A stretch of 64,000 nucleotides of DNA, taken from positions 1 to 64,000 of the forward strand of contig CALUSI010000009.1 in the NCBI GenBank assembly GCA_944323395.1, read 5' to 3'. Source of the DNA: Candidatus Gastranaerophilales bacterium (GTDB taxonomy: Bacteria; Cyanobacteriota; Vampirovibrionia; Gastranaerophilales; Gastranaerophilaceae). A program made the position numbers and the translations under genes. How positions within the stretch are numbered: the first letter of the stretch is position 1; each line of letters starts with the position of its first letter. Positions 7,586 through 16,593 of the stretch are shown in pieces. The notes beneath the pieces are model-generated. The model had not been told where the DNA came from, made no database searches, and saw only the letters and a program-made list of their open reading frames with translations.

Positions 7586-7621
7586 GAAATAGGTCGATAC
7601 AAAACAAACAAGGAGCTAAAA

Positions 7622-8143
7622 ATGTCAACAAAAGCCTTCAAACAAGAAAAAATTGAAGCAATGAAAGAAAATTTTGCAAAGGCTAAAGTTGCTGTAGTTA
7701 CTGAATATAGAGGCTTAACAGTAGAAGAAATCACAAAACTTCGTCGCGCGCTTCAAAAAGAAAACAGCGATTACATGGTAACTAAAAATACCCTTGCAAA
7801 AGTTGCATCAAAAGGAACTCAATTCGAAGTTCTTGCTGACGCATTAAAAGGACCTGTTGCTATAGCATTTGGTTTCGCTGATGAAGTTGTACCAGCTAAA
7901 GTTGTTACTAAATTCATTAAAGAAGCTAAAAAAGGCGAAATTATTGCAGCTGCTTTAGATGGCAAATTATTAAATGCTAAAGAAACAGAAGTTCTTGCAA
8001 GTCTTCCTTCTAAAGAAGAACTTTATGCAAAAATGCTTGGCAGCATAAATTCACCTGCAACCGGTATCGTTGGCGCTATCAACGCTGTTATGAGCGGTTT
8101 GGTTAGAGCTATGGATCAAGTTGCAAAACAAAAGTCTGCTTAA
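7622..8143 (+). CDS. rplJ: 50S ribosomal protein L10
   Basis: L10 anchors the L7/L12 stalk to 23S rRNA. The 173-aa protein starts MSTKAFKQEKIEAMKENF and contains the L10 core VVTEYRGLTVEEITKLRRAL and TKNTLAKVA. The ATG at 7622 has AAGGAG 7 nt upstream. A longer open frame exists to 7526, but it would run through the leader hairpins and is not credible. It forms an operon with rplL 57 nt downstream, under the L10 leader and attenuator. Confidence 0.97.
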   Translation: MSTKAFKQEKIEAMKENFAKAKVAVVTEYRGLTVEEITKLRRALQKENSDYMVTKNTLAKVASKGTQFEVLADALKGPVAIAFGFADEVVPAKVVTKFIKEAKKGEIIAAALDGKLLNAKETEVLASLPSKEELYAKMLGSINSPATGIVGAINAVMSGLVRAMDQVAKQKSA

Positions 8144-8200
8144 TGACTTTTGAAAGATTATATTACTAATTACACAAACAAAATTAAAAGGAGAAATAAA

Positions 8201-8572
8201 ATGAGCGTAGAATCAATTTTAGAATCAATTGAAAAATTAACATTAATCGAAGCAGCTGAATTAGTTAAAGCTATGGAAGAAAAATTCGGCGTTTCTGCTG
8301 CTGCTCCTGTAGCTGTTGCTGCAGTTGCTGCTGCTCCTGCTGAAGCTGCTCAAGAAGAAGCATCTGAAGTTAACGTTATCTTAGCTTCTGCTGGTGCTAA
8401 CAAAATCGCTGTTCTTAAAGAAGTTAGAGCTATCACTGGTCTTGGCTTAAAAGAAGCTAAAGATTTAGTTGACGGCGCTCCAAAACCAATTAAAGAAGGC
8501 GTTAAAAAAGAAGATGCTGAAGCTATTAAGAAACAACTTGAAGCTGCTGGCGCTACTGTTGAAATCAAATAG
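8201..8572 (+). CDS. rplL: 50S ribosomal protein L7/L12
   Basis: 123-aa stalk protein that recruits translation GTPases. N-terminal dimerisation helix ([20 protein letters not shown]), an Ala/Pro-rich hinge at about 40-55, and the conserved C-terminal domain ([20 protein letters not shown], ending ATVEIK). The ATG at 8201 has AAAAGGAG 7 nt upstream; earlier in-frame codons lack one. A strong terminator ends the operon. Confidence 0.97.
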   Translation: MSVESILESIEKLTLIEAAELVKAMEEKFGVSAAAPVAVAAVAAAPAEAAQEEASEVNVILASAGANKIAVLKEVRAITGLGLKEAKDLVDGAPKPIKEGVKKEDAEAIKKQLEAAGATVEIK

Positions 8573-8607
8573 TTTTATTGCTAATTCTAAAATTATTTTT
8601 TCTAAAG

Positions 8608-8636
8608 AAAAGGAGTTGAGTTTTCAACTCCTTTTT
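8608..8636 (+). terminator. Terminator of rplJ-rplL
   Basis: GGAGTTGA / TCAACTCC with a GTTT loop, then CTTTTTAC. It lies 36 nt after the rplL stop. Confidence 0.8.
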
Positions 8637-8747
8637 ACTTTGGATTTTTCTAAATATTAGTCTCTTATACTAGTCATCTTATTAATATTCAAATTTCAAA
8701 TTATGTTGAATACTTATTCAGGTACTAAGATATAACGGAGATCTAAC

Positions 8748-9263
8748 ATGAAAAAAGTTTACCTATTATTATTGTCATTTGCATTCTTGTGTTCACTATC
8801 GAGTTTTGCAAACAGTCCTTGTGACAGTGAGATGAAAATGCAACCAAAGACACAAACATCTGTTCCTTGTCAAAAACCTTGCAACAAGCCTTGTGAAAAA
8901 CCAAGTCCGCAAGCTTATGTTAAACCTTGCTCTTCTGAATGTTTTTTATGCACTAACAAAAACATGAAAGCTCTTTTTACCCAAATGCGATTAAGTGAAA
9001 CTCAAATTTGTACTGCGATGAAAATTCAAGACAAATATGAACTTGAAGTTCTAAGTTTAAATGAAAGATTAGAATGTGAAGAAGCAAATCTTTGTCAACT
9101 AAAACAAAAGTGTGCTAAAAGAAGTCAAATTAATAAAGTAAAGAAAACAATAAAAAATCTAAAGAAAAAGAGAAAAGAAATTTGCAAATGTTATGAAAAA
9201 CAATTTAAAGCTTTATTATCAGATCAGCAAAAGAAAGCTTACAAAAAATACAAAAAATGCTAA
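8748..9263 (+). CDS. Secreted Cys-rich protein, Spy/CpxP-like (LTxxQ family)
   Basis: 171 aa with a clear signal peptide (MKKVYLLLLSFAFLC, cleavage near SSFA-NS). The mature part has about 14 cysteines, including a KPC-rich stretch at about 38-62. A lysine-rich, coiled helical region follows that carries two LTxxQ-like motifs, LSETQ and LSDQQ. Two such motifs in a periplasmic helical protein are the mark of the Spy/CpxP chaperone or metal-sensor family. The cysteine load is unusual for that family and suggests disulphides or metal binding. GGAG lies 8 nt before the ATG; its own terminator follows. Confidence 0.65.
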   Translation: MKKVYLLLLSFAFLCSLSSFANSPCDSEMKMQPKTQTSVPCQKPCNKPCEKPSPQAYVKPCSSECFLCTNKNMKALFTQMRLSETQICTAMKIQDKYELEVLSLNERLECEEANLCQLKQKCAKRSQINKVKKTIKNLKKKRKEICKCYEKQFKALLSDQQKKAYKKYKKC

Positions 9264-9273
9264 TATATAACAT

Positions 9274-9304
9274 AAAAAGGAGTTCAAATTGAACTCCTTT
9301 TTTA
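9274..9304 (+). terminator. Intrinsic terminator
   Basis: AAAAAGGAGTTC / GAACTCCTTTTT inverted repeat with an AAATT loop, right after the Cys-rich secreted protein gene. Confidence 0.85.
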
Positions 9305-9401
9305 TTTACAAGAAAAATCCATCAAACAAACGGTTTACTTTTGAAAAAATCTCATTAAGATGTTAGTACGGCATATTATGTAAATAAAGGAGTAACAATA
9401 T

Positions 9402-9971
9402 ATGAGTATTTTAAACGGACAATCTCTATTATCAAGTGCAATGGCAGGATTATCTAATACATATGCCACTTTGATGAGTAACAGCAGTACATCAGGAAAA
9501 GGCTTGACTTTGGATGATTTAACAAATGTTTCATCTACAACCTTATATCAATTAGGCTCAAATTATACTTTTTTACAATATCTGACATCAAATTTTGCAT
9601 CCTTAGATAATGATGGAGACGGTGAATTAACAGGAACCGATTTAAATAAAATAATGACAACAATGCAGACTCAGGGTTTAACTTATAATGAAATTCAAAC
9701 TTTATGTGCTTCAGGTAATTGTGATTCAAGCCTTTATTCAACTGTTTTGCAATACTTTAACCAAATAGATTCAAATGGTGATGGCAGAGTTACAAGTGAA
9801 GAAATAACAAAATTCACATATGACTGCCAACGTGAAGAAGCGCTTGCTAAATATAAATCATATAGAGCTTCTGAAACAAGTTTATACTACAATGACGGCG
9901 TTGAAGATGATACATCCAGCGTTCTGGATACACTTCGTCCCAATTTAGGCAGCTCAAGCTCTGATTCATAG
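9402..9971 (+). CDS. EF-hand calcium-binding protein
   Basis: 189-aa protein with two canonical EF-hand loops: DNDGDGELTGTD at residues 69-80 and DSNGDGRVTSEE at 123-134. Both have Asp/Asn at the metal-ligating positions. The N-terminus is Ser/Thr-rich with no signal peptide, and the C-terminus is acidic and serine-rich. Predicted to bind Ca2+; partner and location unknown. AAAGGAG lies before the ATG. It is a single-gene unit ending in its own terminator. Confidence 0.85.
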   Translation: MSILNGQSLLSSAMAGLSNTYATLMSNSSTSGKGLTLDDLTNVSSTTLYQLGSNYTFLQYLTSNFASLDNDGDGELTGTDLNKIMTTMQTQGLTYNEIQTLCASGNCDSSLYSTVLQYFNQIDSNGDGRVTSEEITKFTYDCQREEALAKYKSYRASETSLYYNDGVEDDTSSVLDTLRPNLGSSSSDS

Positions 9972-9995
9972 TTTGTTATAAAAATATAGATTAGG

Positions 9996-10026
9996 AATAC
10001 TCTTGTTATACAAGAGTATTTTTTTG
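9996..10026 (+). terminator. Intrinsic terminator after the EF-hand gene
   Basis: AATACTCTTG / CAAGAGTATT with a TTATA loop and seven T residues. An upstream in-frame start for the amidase would fall inside this hairpin, which argues for the later start at 10081. Confidence 0.85.
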
Positions 10027-10080
10027 TTTATTTTCTTTAAATTGTTTGATATTCAGCCAATTAAGTTTATTATTATAGAT

Positions 10081-12123
10081 ATGATACAATGGCGAATATT
10101 ATTAACTTTTATATTTTTAATCATATCCATCTGCACATATAGCAGCAATTACTGTTCTTTTGCAGAAGATATAATTCCTGTCGCTAAAAGAGAAACCACA
10201 ATAAAAATAAACAGTATCAATTTTGATAATTCAGATTCAATAATATTTTTAGGAACATCAGGAAATGACGAAACTACTGACATAAAAATAACAAAACAAA
10301 TATTAACAGAACCGGACAGAGTCTTTTTTGATATTGAAAATGCTGTTATAACGTTTTCAAATTCAACATATGAAATAAGAAACAGTAAATTAACACAGGT
10401 TAAAATTGCCCAAAACTCGGTTAATCCGAATATTGTTCGTATTGTAATCTGGAAATCACCCAATTACGATACATCACAAATAAAGGTCTTAAAAATAAAG
10501 AATAACATCATTATTAAACTAAATAACGAGATTCCGATACAACAATATTTAACACAAACCTATAAAGAGACAAAAGCAAGTGCTATTGAATATTTTGAAA
10601 AAGCAGTTGCAATACCTGAAGAAAAACAATCAAATAACGAATCAGATGAAATTTTCCAAAAAGTTCAACAAGCCTTTAAAGAAGATGGACAAGAGCTTGT
10701 ACGTCCAAACATAGAACAAAGACAAGCCAAATTAAAATCAAGATTTTTCTTGGAAAAAGCAATTCCCAGAAACGGAAGTCTACTAATCGGAGGTATTGGT
10801 GTAATTAATGTGGAAAAACCTTTTACTTTAACAGACCCATCAAGAATTGTTTTTGATTTACCTAATACAATTGTTTTGCAAGAATTACGAGATAAGGAAT
10901 TCAAGTTATCTGAAACAGTTACGGCAAAAATCGGACAATTTGAACCTTCAAAAGCTAGAATTGTAATCAAAACAGATAATCCAAACGCATATAGACCTGT
11001 ATATTCAACTAATTTACAGACTCTTCTAATAGGAAGCAGTAATAATATTTCAGGAGTCAGTATGACCCCTGTCAGAAGTGAACTGACATATTTTAATGAG
11101 CAAAATATAAACCAAAATACAGATGTAATAAATATAATATTTTCTAACCCGATAATATACTCAATCAAAAGAGAAACTAATAAAATCAACATTTTATTCT
11201 ACAATCTTACAAATTTTGATATAGAATCATTTAACGCACTCGCTATAAAAAACAAAAACGGATTTAACGCAAAGAAAATAGGAACAAATATATATTCAAT
11301 ATCATTTCCGACAGAACCATCCACTTTAGTTGACTGTTATGAAGCATTAAATGCTTCTCAATTACGTTTTGTTTTCACAAAACTGCAAGCAGAAACCAAA
11401 ACAGATGAAAAAGCACAGAAAAAAACAACTATACCCATAATATCACTACCGGAAGAGAAACAAACTCCAATTAGGAAACCAAGTGAAGAAATAAAGAAGG
11501 AAAGTCCTTTCGCAGATTTACTTGAACGTTCACAGATAAAGAAATCACCCAAAAAGAAAACAGAACAAACAATTCCCAAAAGGGTAAAAAACAAGGTTAT
11601 CGTAATAGACCCCGGTCACGGCGGACTTGATACAGGTGCTTCCAGAGGAAATGTTTTAGAAAAAGATTTAACATTGGATATTGCATTAAAATTAAGAGAA
11701 TGTCTAAGAGATATGGGCTTTAAAAATATAATAATGACAAGAAGCACAGATAAAACACTAACACTTGATGAGCGTGTGCAGATTGCAAACAATAATAATG
11801 CGGATATATTTATAAGTGTACATATAAATGCCAGTGTAAAAACAGAAATTAACGGAATAGAAACTCATTATTATTCTGATAACGGATATAAGGTTGCAAA
11901 GGTAATTCATAAAGAACTAATGGAAAATGTAAATGCAACAGACAGAGGCTTGTTTAAGTCTAAATTTTATGTTATAAACCACACAGAAGCACCGGCTGTA
12001 CTTTTGGAATTAGGATTTATATCTAATGAACAAGAAAGAAGTTCATTAAAATCAGATAAAAGGCAAATGGGTTCAGCACAGGCCATTGCGGATGGCATAG
12101 TTAATTATTTAACGGAGTATTAA
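10081..12123 (+). CDS. N-acetylmuramoyl-L-alanine amidase with AMIN domains
   Basis: Periplasmic zinc amidase that cuts the peptide from murein glycan during cell separation. 680 aa from ATG 10081: membrane/signal segment at about 4-22 (ILLTFIFLIISICTYS), two beta-rich AMIN-like regions (about 40-145 and 205-320), a Lys/Pro-rich linker near 470-500, and an Amidase_3 domain from about 505 to the end. Zinc ligands fit IDPGHGG (H513), the Glu of NVLEKDLT and ISVHIN; LLELGF carries the catalytic Glu. AMIN domains target such enzymes to septa and are common in cyanobacteria. No clear Shine-Dalgarno. murI follows after 5 nt. Confidence 0.92.
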   Translation: MIQWRILLTFIFLIISICTYSSNYCSFAEDIIPVAKRETTIKINSINFDNSDSIIFLGTSGNDETTDIKITKQILTEPDRVFFDIENAVITFSNSTYEIRNSKLTQVKIAQNSVNPNIVRIVIWKSPNYDTSQIKVLKIKNNIIIKLNNEIPIQQYLTQTYKETKASAIEYFEKAVAIPEEKQSNNESDEIFQKVQQAFKEDGQELVRPNIEQRQAKLKSRFFLEKAIPRNGSLLIGGIGVINVEKPFTLTDPSRIVFDLPNTIVLQELRDKEFKLSETVTAKIGQFEPSKARIVIKTDNPNAYRPVYSTNLQTLLIGSSNNISGVSMTPVRSELTYFNEQNINQNTDVINIIFSNPIIYSIKRETNKINILFYNLTNFDIESFNALAIKNKNGFNAKKIGTNIYSISFPTEPSTLVDCYEALNASQLRFVFTKLQAETKTDEKAQKKTTIPIISLPEEKQTPIRKPSEEIKKESPFADLLERSQIKKSPKKKTEQTIPKRVKNKVIVIDPGHGGLDTGASRGNVLEKDLTLDIALKLRECLRDMGFKNIIMTRSTDKTLTLDERVQIANNNNADIFISVHINASVKTEINGIETHYYSDNGYKVAKVIHKELMENVNATDRGLFKSKFYVINHTEAPAVLLELGFISNEQERSSLKSDKRQMGSAQAIADGIVNYLTEY

Positions 12124-12128
12124 TTAAA

Positions 12129-12923
12129 ATGGATAACTCTCCTATAGGTATATTTGATTCAGGTGTTGGCGGATTAAGTGTTTTCTCTCAATTAGTTCAG
12201 CTTTTGCCTGATGAAAATTACATATACTTTGGAGATACTTTAAACCTTCCTTATGGAAATAAGTCTAAAGAAGAACTTATAAAAATAACTCAAAATATTT
12301 TTGATTTTTTCAAAGCGAAAAAAGTCAAAGCTGTAGTAATGGCTTGTAATACCACTTCTGCCTTAACTTATGACACATTAAGTCCTAAGTATGATTTCAA
12401 AATATATCCTATTGTTCAAACCGTTGCAAAAGAAATAGCAATAGGAAACTACAGAAATATAGGGATTTTTGCGACACAAGGCACAGTTAATTCACATGCT
12501 TATAAAAAAGAAATTCAAAAATATTCCCCAAATACACAAGTATTTGAGATAGCTTGTCCTGAGTGGGTAAATATTGTAGAAAAAGAACTGCAAGAGAATG
12601 AAGGCAGTATAAAGAATATAAAAATGCATTTGGATGAAATGCTTGTACATAATATAGATAAAATAGTTCTTGGCTGTACTCATTATCCGTATTTATTAAA
12701 TATTTTAACCCAATTTGCACCTGAAGAACTTTTTATAAATCCTGCAAGACACTTTGCTCAATACATATATCAAAACCTAAAAGAAAATAACATTTTATGT
12801 GAAGAAAAGAAACACGAGCATAAAATATATGTCAGTGCAAATCCAAAACAATTTGCAACTGCATCCAGATTATTTTATAAAGTTCAAGAAATAGAAGAAA
12901 TTAAACTTGCAGTTCAAAGCTAA
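12129..12923 (+). CDS. murI: Glutamate racemase
   Basis: Converts L-glutamate to D-glutamate for peptidoglycan. The 264-aa protein has the GIFDSGVGGLSV nucleotide-like loop, MACNTTSA with catalytic C73, and LGCTHYPYL with C183, the two Cys acid/bases of the family. It starts 5 nt after the amidase stop, so the two cell-wall genes are almost certainly co-transcribed. Confidence 0.95.
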   Translation: MDNSPIGIFDSGVGGLSVFSQLVQLLPDENYIYFGDTLNLPYGNKSKEELIKITQNIFDFFKAKKVKAVVMACNTTSALTYDTLSPKYDFKIYPIVQTVAKEIAIGNYRNIGIFATQGTVNSHAYKKEIQKYSPNTQVFEIACPEWVNIVEKELQENEGSIKNIKMHLDEMLVHNIDKIVLGCTHYPYLLNILTQFAPEELFINPARHFAQYIYQNLKENNILCEEKKHEHKIYVSANPKQFATASRLFYKVQEIEEIKLAVQS

Positions 12924-13053
12924 AGTTTAAAATAAGATTTATTTAATATTCCATTTAAACTCTAAAGATAAATTATTAATAACAAAATATAATAAAACTT
13001 ATCATTCTGATTGGAGAATTTGATTTTCCAAAAAACAACATTAAATTAATAAT

Positions 13054-13551
13054 ATGAAAAAGATATTATTAGTTTTATTCGGTTTAATGTGTGTATTAAT
13101 AAATTCCTGCAGTGCAATGGTTATAGAAGGTAACGTTGCAATGACAGATAAAGTACCCAAGGAATTTTTTGGTGACTGGAAAGTTGTATCTGTTTGCACA
13201 AAAAGTACAAATAAAGAATATTTTGACAGTAAAAGTGTAGATATTTGGACACTTAGAAGGACAGGAGACATTATAACACTAATGAATCCTTTATCAGGCG
13301 CAAGGGCAGATATTACAGTTAATGATGTAAAAGGGAAAACAGTAAAATTTGAAAAAAGAAGCTATTATCCTGATGAAGAATCGATTGAAACTCCAATCTT
13401 AACTTTACAAGGTGACAATTTTACAGGAGTTGATAAAATAAGTATAAAGACTTTTAAAGACGGGAAACTTATTAAAGAGGATTACGTCGAATATCAAGTA
13501 AAAGGCACTAAAATTTCAGGATCACCGATTTCGGGGATTTTGGGACTATAA
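13054..13551 (+). CDS. Exported beta-rich protein of unknown function
   Basis: 165 aa with a signal peptide (MKKILLVLFGLMCVLINSC). C19 could be a lipidated Cys, but the -2 Asn does not fit the usual lipobox; cleavage after SCSA is the alternative. The mature part (GDWKVVSVCTK, then repeated short strands up to the end) looks like an antiparallel beta sandwich or barrel. No family recognised. It lies 17 nt upstream of trxB and may share its transcript. Confidence 0.65.
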   Translation: MKKILLVLFGLMCVLINSCSAMVIEGNVAMTDKVPKEFFGDWKVVSVCTKSTNKEYFDSKSVDIWTLRRTGDIITLMNPLSGARADITVNDVKGKTVKFEKRSYYPDEESIETPILTLQGDNFTGVDKISIKTFKDGKLIKEDYVEYQVKGTKISGSPISGILGL

Positions 13552-13568
13552 TTAATGAGTGAGGGTAT

Positions 13569-14528
13569 ATGACAAGTAAAAAAGAATTATTTTTTGATGT
13601 AATAATTTTGGGTTCGGGGCCTGCCGGATTTTCGGCAGCTATATATGCTTCAAGAGGAAATTTAAAAACAGCTATACTTGATATTAACATGTTTGGAGGA
13701 CAACCGTCTAATTATTTAGAAATAGAAAATTATCCCGGATTTTCATTAATTGGCGGATTTGAATTAATGGAGAAATTTGAAGAACATGCAGATAAATTCG
13801 GTGTTGAAAAATTTCCAATGGTTGAAATCGAAACTATAAACCTTATAAATGAAGTTAAAGAAATTGAAACAACAGATACTATCTTTAAAGCTAAATCAAT
13901 AATTATTGCAACAGGTGCTCAGGCAAAGAAGCTGAATATTCCGGGCGAAGACGATTTCAAAGGCAGAGGTGTAAGTTATTGTGCTATATGTGATGGTGCA
14001 TTTTATAAAGATAAAACTCTTGCGGTAATAGGTGGTGGTAATTCTGCCGTTGAAGAAGCTATTTATCTTACAAAGTTTGCAAAAAAAGTATACATTGTAC
14101 ATAGAAGAGACGAACTAAGAGCTGATAAAATTTATCAACAAAAAGCATTTAATAATGAAAAAATAGAATTTATACTAAGTCATTCACCAAAAGAAATACT
14201 TGGAACTAATACGGTAGAAAAAATAATATTAGAAGATTTAAAAACAAATCAAATAAAAGAACTTCAAGTTGATGGAGTATTCCCCTACATAGGTTTTACA
14301 CCCAATACTGAATATTTCAACGGACAAATAAAACAAAACCAACAGGGTTTTATTGAAACAGATACCAATATGCAAACGTCCATAAATGGAGTTTTTGCAG
14401 CAGGTGATGTTAGAAATACTCCACTAAGACAAGTAATAACAGCAGCTTCTGATGGTGCAGTTGCAGCTTGTTCAAGCATTAAATATATAGAATCAACGAC
14501 ATTCGAAACTGAGAAAACAAAAGTATAA
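13569..14528 (+). CDS. trxB: Thioredoxin reductase
   Basis: 319-aa FAD/NADPH oxidoreductase that keeps thioredoxin reduced. FAD site ILGSGPAGFSAAIYA at the N-terminus, redox motif C138-A-I-C141 (usual form CATC), NADPH site VIGGGNSAVEEA followed by HRRDELRA, and the C-terminal FAD motif FAAGDVRNTPLRQ. The HRRD pair favours NADPH. GAGGGTAT precedes the ATG. Confidence 0.95.
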   Translation: MTSKKELFFDVIILGSGPAGFSAAIYASRGNLKTAILDINMFGGQPSNYLEIENYPGFSLIGGFELMEKFEEHADKFGVEKFPMVEIETINLINEVKEIETTDTIFKAKSIIIATGAQAKKLNIPGEDDFKGRGVSYCAICDGAFYKDKTLAVIGGGNSAVEEAIYLTKFAKKVYIVHRRDELRADKIYQQKAFNNEKIEFILSHSPKEILGTNTVEKIILEDLKTNQIKELQVDGVFPYIGFTPNTEYFNGQIKQNQQGFIETDTNMQTSINGVFAAGDVRNTPLRQVITAASDGAVAACSSIKYIESTTFETEKTKV

Positions 14529-14563
14529 ATACATTAATAAATTTCTTATGCTAATATAAGATT

Positions 14564-15547
14564 ATGAGTAAAAATCATTACAAAAAAATCTTAATTATTA
14601 GAACAGGTGCTATTGGTGATGTAGTACATACTTCTGCATTAGTTCAAGCAATAAAAGAAATAAGTCCTAAAACAGAAATTCATTATTTATCAAATAAAAT
14701 AATGGAATTTATGTTTAAGGAAAATCCATATATTACAAAATTTATTGATTTAGACCCAAAGTTTAAATTATTCTCTTCATATACAAAACAAATAGCAAAA
14801 TTTCTAAAGAATGAAAAATATGATTTAGTAATAAACCTTCAACCTTCATTTAAAATAAGAGCAATTACTCATTTTGCCGGAATAAAAAAAGAATTGGTTT
14901 ATAAAAAAGACTTCAATATTCATGCTGTAACAAATTTTTGGCAAACAGGATTAAAAGCATTTCCAAAGATGAAAAAGCCTGAACATTTAAAACTATATCT
15001 GGAACAAGAAGTAATTGACAGGGCAAAAAACAGACTTACAAACTATAAACGACCTTTTATCATAATAAATGCAGGCGGTGTTTTTTCAAAAAGACAAGGA
15101 AGAACTTATCCACTTGATAAATGGATTGAATTAGGCAATAAACTTCAAGATAAATATAACGGAACAATAATTCTAAATGGTGCTAAAGAAGATAAAGATT
15201 TTCTTCAGCCTCTTAACGAAATTAAAAACTGCGTTAATTATATAGGAGAACTAAAGCTTGAAGATTCTTGCGGAATAATTTCCCAAGCAGATTTAATGAT
15301 ATCAGGTGATTCCGGACCATTACATATTGCAACAGCACTTGGTGTAAAATCAATTGGTTTATATGGGTCCATGCCTGTTGAACGAACAGGATGTTATTCT
15401 AACGGTATAAATATTTCATCAAAGAAAGACTGTGTACCTTGCAACAAAAGAAAATGTAAATATCTAAAGGGAACAGACAAAATATATGCTCCTTGTATGG
15501 AAGAAATCAGTGTTGATTCAATTTTAGATCAAATTTCTTTTTCATAA
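14564..15547 (+). CDS. Glycosyltransferase family 9 (heptosyltransferase-like)
   Basis: 327 aa of the GT-B fold. N-terminus ILIIRTGAIGDVVHTSAL is the classic acceptor-side motif of ADP-heptose:LPS heptosyltransferases; the C-terminal half has MISGDSGPLHIATALG, the donor-binding motif. A Cys cluster (CVPCNKRKCKY) near the C-terminus could bind a metal. This implies a lipopolysaccharide-like outer-membrane glycan. No Shine-Dalgarno is seen; TAATAT lies 6 nt before the ATG. The 3' end overlaps the convergent acyltransferase by 41 nt. Confidence 0.88.
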   Translation: MSKNHYKKILIIRTGAIGDVVHTSALVQAIKEISPKTEIHYLSNKIMEFMFKENPYITKFIDLDPKFKLFSSYTKQIAKFLKNEKYDLVINLQPSFKIRAITHFAGIKKELVYKKDFNIHAVTNFWQTGLKAFPKMKKPEHLKLYLEQEVIDRAKNRLTNYKRPFIIINAGGVFSKRQGRTYPLDKWIELGNKLQDKYNGTIILNGAKEDKDFLQPLNEIKNCVNYIGELKLEDSCGIISQADLMISGDSGPLHIATALGVKSIGLYGSMPVERTGCYSNGINISSKKDCVPCNKRKCKYLKGTDKIYAPCMEEISVDSILDQISFS

Positions 15548-16583
15548 GCTTTAATCCGACACCAATATAAGTACATATAACCATAGTCACAACAAAATAG
15601 AAATAAGTTGTTTTTAATGGGCTGTAAAACCAATATATATCATGAGCATTCTTAACATAAACAGGGATTCCTTTTATCGTCATCAAAGTAATTGTTATTA
15701 AATACATTATAAATAAATGATTTGCCATAATATGGTATGTATTTTGTCCCATATGATATATAAATTTATTGTCTTTTATATAAGGATAAAGCAACTCAAC
15801 GATAAATAAAGACATCCAAATGCCTGTAATACTTGTAATAATCGGAACTAAAAAACTGTCAAATTCGCCCCAAACAAGAATATAACTGAGACCTATACCA
15901 TCAACCGGGGTATAATCTTTATTAGTAAGCCATAATAAACTTTGTAGAACTACTATTCCCATAAAAATTTTCGTTGTAAATATGTTATATTTCCCCAACA
16001 CGAAATTTTTATAGAAGAAACCAAGATAAACAAAAAACATTGAGAACAGAGTTCTTATAACAACGAGCATAAAAGCATCATTTCTGTACTTTGCCAATGG
16101 AATAGACATAATAGCTAATAATAAAAATATACTTAAATGAAGCCATTTATTATCCTTAATTGATTTTAGTTTTCTTAACACAAATAAGAAACAAATCATT
16201 GTCACGAATAATTGAGTAACAAACCATAAAGGACAAGTTAAATCTAACTGATGCCCATTTGCAAAAGGAGTAATTATATAGTTTTTAAGATTAACCTCCA
16301 TTCCCCAGAATTGCCCTGTCAATTTTGCAATAACTATTGTTACTAATAAATAAAATGCAATATATAAATAATAAGGAACTAACAAACCTTTTACTTTTTT
16401 GACAATAAATTCCTGAACTTTTTCAAGATAAGTTTCTTTGAATAAATATCCGGAAATAAAAAAGAACAAAGCCAAATGAAATGAATACGGCGGGAACATA
16501 GGAATAAGAGAAAATTCTAAATGTCCCGAAACAATAATCATTATAGCTAAAGCTTTTAATACATTAACCTTATTATCAAACAT
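15507..16583 (-). CDS. Acyltransferase family 3 membrane protein
   Basis: 358-aa polytopic protein with about ten hydrophobic segments. The N-terminal KALAIMIIVSGHLEF carries the family-3 catalytic His in the first membrane helix, followed by FFISGYLFK. Such enzymes O-acetylate or O-acylate surface polysaccharides and lipids. The start at 16583 has AAAGGAAATGTA before the ATG; an in-frame upstream extension would overlap the previous gene. It follows the maltose O-acetyltransferase-like gene by 10 nt, so both may modify the same glycan. Confidence 0.85.
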   Translation of the reverse strand: MFDNKVNVLKALAIMIIVSGHLEFSLIPMFPPYSFHLALFFFISGYLFKETYLEKVQEFIVKKVKGLLVPYYLYIAFYLLVTIVIAKLTGQFWGMEVNLKNYIITPFANGHQLDLTCPLWFVTQLFVTMICFLFVLRKLKSIKDNKWLHLSIFLLLAIMSIPLAKYRNDAFMLVVIRTLFSMFFVYLGFFYKNFVLGKYNIFTTKIFMGIVVLQSLLWLTNKDYTPVDGIGLSYILVWGEFDSFLVPIITSITGIWMSLFIVELLYPYIKDNKFIYHMGQNTYHIMANHLFIMYLITITLMTIKGIPVYVKNAHDIYWFYSPLKTTYFYFVVTMVICTYIGVGLKLMKKKFDLKLNQH

Positions 16584-16593
16584 TACATTTCCT

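Noticed and set aside
10665-11192. 175-codon minus-strand open frame inside the amidase gene
   Set aside because: Antisense of a well-supported gene; hydrophobic composition arises from reading AT-rich codons backwards.
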